A DNA stretch of 46,020 nt. Source: Acanthaster planci. Lineage: Eukaryota > Echinodermata > Asteroidea > Valvatida > Acanthasteridae. The stretch spans positions 22,881-68,900 of the forward strand of contig NW_019091567.1 in NCBI RefSeq assembly GCF_001949145.1, read 5' to 3'. The stretch's first letter is position 1, and the number at the start of each line of letters is the position of its first letter. Under the pieces are notes generated by a model. The model was not told the origin of the DNA. It worked only from the letters and a program-made list of their open reading frames with translations, and did not search any database. The position numbers and the translations under genes were made by a program. Positions 40,271 to 46,020 of the stretch are shown piece by piece.

Positions 40271-43200
40271 GTAAGTTGAATAGTCGCCGTGTCGTAGCCT
40301 ACATGCATGAAATTGGTTTCATCATCACCAACGTAAAACAAGAAAAAAAATAGTGTAAAGTTTGGGCTGTATTATACAGTCAGAACCTGGACATCAGTCA
40401 TGATGAAGACTTGTGTCCAACCATGGCTACATGCTCTTCAGTGATGTGCAGTAAAATGAGGGCAGAAGTCCTGTTTTCGGTCCATACAGTTTTATGAAAA
40501 GACAAATCATGAGGGACATGGACATGAATACATTTTATGTAAATCTTTTAGGATGGTGTACATGTACATTACATGTAAATTGGTATCAAACTTTTGGTAC
40601 TTACAGGGAAATTGTGATGAAGATTTTATCTTCTGTTGAATTTTTGAAATTTCAATTGCAGTCACCATTTTGTTTACATGTAGGTAGGCCTCGTGGATAT
40701 TGGACCGTGTACTGGTTTTGATCATGTTGATAATGCTGTTGCATTTGCTGTTGGCATGACAGAACATGTGCAGTGAGTGTTTGGGGGGCGTAGAGATTTT
40801 ACAATGCAACTTTGGTTCCAAACTAAAGATGGAATTCGGACCTTGTGCAGTTTTATTCTTTATTTCCCTTTTAAAGAAAAATCCTCCAGAGCCACTGATC
40901 ATAAAAGAAAATGAAGCAGTCACCCTGTGTCCTTTCAAACTGCATCACCAGTGCCACATGTCTTGACCATTCAGTCATGCAGTCACCTATCAGTTCAATG
41001 TTGGCATAAAAAAATGCAAGCATCTATTTATTGAAGCACTTGAATTATAAAATTAAGGCCCAAAGACATCAAAAATAAAATGAACTTTAGCTGCCCCAGT
41101 CAGCCGTATAAACCCGGCCAAATGCACCCAATCAGTTCAATACAAAACGTTGTAAATGTTTGTAAGGTGTGAATGTTGGCATGGTGAAACATGCTTGATG
41201 AAGAACTCTTGTTCAAGGGTAGAGCTCACATTTATGGGGTTTTCAAAACTTTGTTTTTCAGGAAGATGAACTGTGGAGTGCCCGGCCTTTAATAACTGGT
41301 CCACACTTGATCAAGAATGTGCATAAGAGGTAACTTAAAGCTTCCTCCTAAAGCCAAAGACAACCCTAAATTTGCAAGATTTGGAACCAATGTGCTTCAG
41401 TGCTGAGCAACATTTTTACAACATGTACTTTAAATACGTGTACAAATGTACTTTAATAGTGTAGAACTAGAGTAGACCAGTATAAATGTACAAATGACCA
41501 AACTCAAATGAAAGCATGGCTTTTTAAATATTTAAAATCATCAGTGCTTTCCTGGACAACTTAAGCAAGTGCTGTTGCTGTGATGTCATCTAGGGAAGTC
41601 ATTAATAACTAACAATATTCTTATTATAAATGGACATAAGAAACTCCATTCCTTACAAAAGACTACAAGTCTTGGAAGACGACACACATGAAGCATTATG
41701 GATCACGTCAAGACCATGAAAACTTCCTCGACAGTTTTCCTGCGTGGCCGTTGGTTGCATTTACCACCCACCTGATGCAGACAACACATCCATGCATGGC
41801 TACCTCATTAATTGTGCCCATAGCATCTTACGATTGCACCCATCGTGTGGTGTAATAGTGACTGGTGATTTCAATCAACTCAGAGACGCATTCCTCGGTA
41901 CCCATTATGGCTTTAAGCAAGTAGTAGATTCACCCACACGGCATCAGTCAATTTTGGACAAGATCTGGACCAACCTGTCATCTGTTTACGACAAACCTGT
42001 CATACTCTCGGAACTTGGTACATCAAATCATAATATGGTTTTATTTTCTCCATCCAATGCCCCATCTCTAGACAATGGCCACACCCTCAGGATCACCATT
42101 CGGTACATGGGCGAAAAGAGAGAAAGCAGTTCTTAGCTCAGCAATTTCTGAGATTGACTGGAATGTTTTGAACAACTGTGAAAGTTGCCATGAGAAATTA
42201 GCCATCTACCAGTCAGTCCTGCATTCATTAATGCAGTCCTGTTTTCCCACCAAGATTATGACAAGGCACACCAACGATAAGCCATGGGTCATCGATGCAT
42301 TTTGACATTTGGTCCAGAGACGCCAGTGGGCAAGAATGGCAGGCAAAGTTGACTTAGCAAAACAACTTCGTAACCAAGTTCATCGTGCTGCCTCGCGTTA
42401 ATGGCATGATTTCTACCAGTCCGAGATTGCCACCTTGCAGAATTGCTCCTGCAGAGGCTGGTGGAAAAACATGAAGGCACTCATGGGAGCACCATCAATA
42501 AAGGGAGATGCCTGTTTGCAGGGCCTTGCCAAAACGGTGTCCAATGGAGATCTGCAGGTGTGAGTAGATAAGATTGATGACTTTTTCATTTCTGTCAGCA
42601 GTGACTTACGTCATCTGGATAAAACTAACCCTGTCTTCCAGTCAACAGAACCGGTGCCAGCAGAGCTTTTCATCAGTGTTTACTCTACGAAGAAGGCTCT
42701 TGATTGATGTTACCAAAGCCAGGGGGTCTGACGGAATCCCTGCATGGATTCTACGCTGAATTTTCAAATGTACTTGCTGCCCCTCTAATGGACGTTTATA
42801 ACACTTCAGTTAGACAGGGTGCAGTTCCCACGAGTTGGAAAACTGCACGTCATTTCCATACAAAGACATTCCCATCCATGTCAATAGAGACTGATACTAG
42901 ACCAATTTCATTGACACCCATTGCTGCCAAAGTGTTTGAATCTATTGTACTCGACTTAAGTGTCTAGTAAAATCAAGGACAAAATAGACCCAAACCTGTT
43001 GGTTGCATTCCTGGGTCTGGTACTACTGATGTGCTTGTGGAAATGGTTCACCAATGGTACGAGGCTACTCACAAACTCGGCAGATTCGTACGCATTCTGC
43101 TGCTGGACTACTCCAAGGCATTCGATCACATAAATCACTACATTCTTATCCAGAAACTGATCGACATCAGCCTGGATCATCATTTAGTACGCTGGATGGC

Positions 43201-45622
43201 TGCGTTCTTGAAGGACAGGGTCCAGCGTGTCAAAATTGGGCGTGTCACGTCAACCACAGGTTGTCCAAATGGTGGTGTCCCACAGGGGACACTATCTTGA
43301 CCCATGGACTTTTTAGTTTAGATCAATGACTTGGCTAACCCCTGACCAATTTATAAATACGTGGACAATAGCACTATTTTCAAGGTCTGTAAGAAGGGTT
43401 CAGAGTCCCCATTACAGGAGTCTGCCGACATTGCTTTGCAGAATGAAATCAACTCGACAAAGACCAAAGAACTTTTGATTTGTTTTTGTAAGGATCCGTC
43501 TCATCCCATTACTGTGCCAAACATTGAAGTTGACAATAATACAATCAACTCAAGTCACTCAAGCTAAAGTTTTCGGTATTATACTCTCTGCTGACTTGAC
43601 ATGGAACGCCCATGTTGACCTCATCGTATCCGAGGCTGGTAAAAAATTGTATGCTGTATCAAATGAAATGAGCAGGTATCAGTCAAAATGACCTGCTTTA
43701 GATATATTTGTCTGTAATTAGACCTGTTTTGGAATATACATGTCAAGTGTGGCATAGCAGTCTTCCAAAGTACTTGTCTGACAAGATTGAAACGATTCAG
43801 AAAAGGGCTCTGAGTTGTAATTATCCTGGGCAGAGTTATGAGACCACTTTGCAAGCTGTCAATATCCAGTCTCCTTATGATAGGCGTTATGTGTGTAAGT
43901 CTTATTTCAATAAGCTTAAGAACCCTAGTCATAAGTTTCACCATTTGCTCCCTGTCCCCCGTGGGCTGTTGTATCAGTTGAGATCTGCCCCATACCCGCA
44001 CAAATAGGTTTAAAACCTCCTTTACCCCATGGTGTCTCCTCAATCTTCAGTAGCACGCTAATAGTGTATTTGTCAATTTTCCAATGCCATCTCGTCTTTT
44101 TAAGAATTACTTTGTAATAACATACCAGTAGTTTTAGCAAGTTTTAGATAAATAGGATGATTGTTTTTATATTAATTGTTCTTAAAGATTTTAATTAGGT
44201 GTGAGTTGGTGTTCCCAAGATGTATATGTCAAACATGTCAAATGGAACTTTTTTTATGAAATCTTAAGTATTTTTTCTAATTTATCTGTCTTTAGTCCTT
44301 GAAGATGTCTACATTATTGGAACAGGTTTGGATAAATTGGATGATTCTGTTTTTATATTGCTGTTTTTAGCAATTTTAACTTAAGGCTTGAATATTGCTA
44401 TACTGTATTTTGATATGGTGTCTTTTTAGACTGTAGTATGCAACTCAATCCAACCGTTGTTTGCAAGTAGTAATAAATAATCATTATCATTGTCATTATA
44501 AGTACATATTGGTCATTGCATACATGTAGGTTTTTCCATCAAAGTTGTGAATCCAGAAGTTAATATTGAAACATTTCCAAGAAGGGATTGATACTTGCTT
44601 TGTTTTGCACAAATAGCGATGGATCATCAAAAAAGAAAAATTTCATCTAGCAAAATCCACAAAATGCAGGACTGTTTGTGCTAAAATCTGTGTATATATC
44701 CTTGAGGCTTTCTTTCTAGGAATGCATCATAGCTGCGCTCATGAACATGGAAATACTCTTTAGCATAAAACCAAACTTGCAGTAAATACCCTTTGAAACA
44801 ATGAAGCAAAAGTTGGAAGAAAGTTAAGTGAGACACAAAGGGGGTATTTTCAAAGTTTGTGTTAAAACAAATTGATTGCAGCTAGTCTTTAACTTTATAC
44901 AGTTTAGGGCATTTTTTGGTCTGCCTGCAAGCTTTACTTTAGATCATGTCAACCTTAAGGACAAACATACATTTCCATTTAAATTCCAATGTAAATTAAT
45001 AGAGGCTCCAGATTAAAGGTTAGTCATGAAATCAGGATTAGTGGATTGAGGTTGCACATGTGTCTAATTGCCTGTGACTTTTTTTTTCCTGTTTGAAACA
45101 GTTTCCTGGAAAGTGGTGCAGACATCCTTACAACTGCTACATACCAAGTATGTTAATGATATTAAAAAGGGCTTCAGTTTGTGTTTAATACTTGCAGTGT
45201 CTGAGCTTCAGTTGAGGGCAGACTTCCAATCTAAAATGTAATTATTTTGACATCAAATTTGCAAACTGAATGTTGTGGAGAGTTGAATTGGTGTATTAGG
45301 TTTAGCCTTGTCAATTAACCCTGGTGTGCCCAGTGGTCAAGAGGTTATTCTTCCATAAGAAAGCAGTTTATGGTTTCAATCCCACCTGAGGAAAGCTTGC
45401 AAGTTTCCTCTGGAAACTCTAACTGTGGCACACCCATTCACCATTAATTTTGAAATTTTGTTTTTACTTTTTTGCCTACTCAATCTCAGGCAAGTATTCA
45501 GGGCTTCGACGAGTCTATCAGCCTGTCAAGAGAGGGCGCCCTTGAGTTGTTTGCCCTGGCAACAAGAATCGCTGTGGAGGCTGTGGAAGAGTTCTGGGCT
45601 GAGAACAAGGACAAAGACCCAG
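40205..45622 (+). CDS. Homocysteine S-methyltransferase, copy 2, exons 1-4 (runs off window)
   Basis: Tandem paralogue of copy 1 with the same phases and donor/acceptor positions. Exons are 40205-40270, 41262-41329, 45102-45147 and 45490-45622; exons 5-8 must lie beyond the right edge. Starts MSVKVLDGGLGTELEYTGV. The ATG that opens the copy-1 presequence is ATA here, and that frame then meets a TAA, so the likely product begins at 40205 and is cytosolic. The frame of MSVKVL is open back to an ATG at 40007, allowing an unrelated 66-residue extension. Intron 2 is enlarged by a LINE insertion. No disabling change is seen in the visible exons. Confidence 0.88.
40900..40990 (-). mobile_element. 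Degraded SINE in HMT copy 2 intron 1
   Basis: The minus strand reads CATGACTGAATGGTCAAGAC followed by GTGGCACTGGTGATGCAG, a decayed counterpart of the SINE head in copy 1 (17922-17961). Same intron and orientation. Confidence 0.5.
41262..41329 (+). CDS. HMT copy 2 exon 2
   Basis: Acceptor GTTTTTCAG|GAAG, donor AAGAG|GTAACT. Protein identical to copy 1 exon 2 (two silent differences). About 60 bases of the preceding intron are also nearly identical. Confidence 0.92.
41700..44495 (+). mobile_element. LINE remnant in HMT copy 2 intron 2
   Basis: Plus-strand Jockey/CR1-like element. Endonuclease: VGCIYHPPDADNTS, GVIVTGDFNQL, SELGTSNHNMVLF (41744-42060). RT: KARGSDGIPAWILR (about 42714), RPISLTPIAAKVFESIV, ILLLDYSKAFDHIN (about 43100) and NGGVPQGTLS. 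The YADD box is degraded to YVDN (about 43357). The C-terminal block IRPVLEYTCQVWHSSLPKYL is at 43714-43780. Ends in an AATAAATAATCATTATCATT-type tail near 44465-44495. Frameshifts and stops throughout; the 5' end is truncated. Copy 1 lacks it at this position. Confidence 0.85.
45102..45147 (+). CDS. HMT copy 2 exon 3
   Basis: 46 bases between TTTGAAACAG and GTATGT. Encodes SFLESGADILTTATYQ, with Ile to Leu against copy 1. Confidence 0.9.
45320..45415 (+). mobile_element. SINE fragment upstream of HMT copy 2 exon 4
   Basis: A-box-like CAGTGGTCAAGAGGTTA at 45331 and B-box-like GGTTTCAATCC at 45372, matching the fragment before exon 4 of copy 1 (shared AGCAGTTTATGGTTT). Confidence 0.5.
45490..45622 (+). 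CDS. HMT copy 2 exon 4
   Basis: Acceptor CAATCTCAG|GCAAG, donor CCAG|GTGAAT. Encodes ASIQGFDESISLSREGALEL, diverged from copy 1 in the first half; the last 35 bases are identical. Confidence 0.9.
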
Positions 45623-46020
45623 GTGAATGAGAAGAAAGATCTGTAGAGGTCTGGGGGGGGGTCTTTCTGGATTCTGTGCCCCAACTTGAAGCACCCCATC
45701 ACTGGCAAAGTGGAGACAGATCGGGGAGGAATCATTTCATCATCACACATCAAACGGAAATTGGTTCTGCTTGCTCAGTGTGTCCTGCACCCAACTGGCA
45801 TAAGTCATAAAACACATAAAGGGGGCCAGTAAATGCTATCAGGCATTGTTTCCCTGATGGTTTGACATTTTTGTCATGCCTTTAGTGTCTATAACAGTTT
45901 GGAGGATATAACCTGATTGAGACCAGAGGGTAATTCATTTAAAAATATTATCAATCCCCATTTTACTGTCACAAGCGACAGGTAAATTGTGTTCCTTTTT
46001 TGACTGCAAAAAATAATGTC

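Overview
The window is metazoan nuclear DNA: genes are split by GT-AG introns, about 60% is intronic or intergenic, and there are many LINE remnants, foldback elements and minisatellites. A large NACHT-LRR immune-receptor exon, an NHLRC3-like gene, an intron-rich homocysteine S-methyltransferase family and frequent ACATGTACATGTA-like tracts fit a marine invertebrate deuterostome, most likely a cephalochordate (amphioxus). This species guess is inference. Family names come from motifs and remembered protein families; no search was run.

Layout. (1) 333-3523, plus strand: one long exon of an NLR gene (NACHT ATPase, winged-helix region, and eight near-identical 165-bp modules each encoding two leucine-rich repeats). 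Its 5' exon(s) lie outside the window. (2) 3.5-10.8 kb: no gene seen; a 106-bp minisatellite, a foldback element and a 70-bp TTAA-flanked miniature element. (3) 10847-15908, minus strand: a complete five-exon NHLRC3-like gene (322 aa), exon phases all compatible. (4) 16138-33539, plus strand: a complete eight-exon homocysteine S-methyltransferase (HMT copy 1, 338 aa), head to head with NHLRC3 across about 230 bp that should act as a shared promoter. Its introns hold SINEs, inverted-repeat MITEs and, in the 8.3-kb last intron, a CR1/L2-like LINE with a second LINE nested in it, plus a 953-base run of N. (5) 33.66-33.99 kb: a 17-bp minisatellite just after the HMT stop codon. (6) 33.99-39.7 kb: MITEs and LINE fragments, including a 358-bp element carrying an array of palindromes. 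(7) 40205 to beyond the right edge: HMT copy 2, exons 1-4 visible, with a LINE inserted in its intron 2.

Functional picture. The HMT pair would remethylate homocysteine to methionine using S-methylmethionine/SAM-type donors (family knowledge). Copy 1 has an upstream start giving an arginine/lysine-rich, acid-free presequence and is preceded by a two-codon uORF overlapping that start. Copy 2 has lost the corresponding ATG (ATA), so the pair may differ in compartment. The two copies share intronic SINE positions and long near-identical intron stretches, so they arose by segmental duplication, and the copy-2 LINE came later. The mobile elements are all visibly broken. No CRISPR, rRNA or functional tRNA gene was seen.
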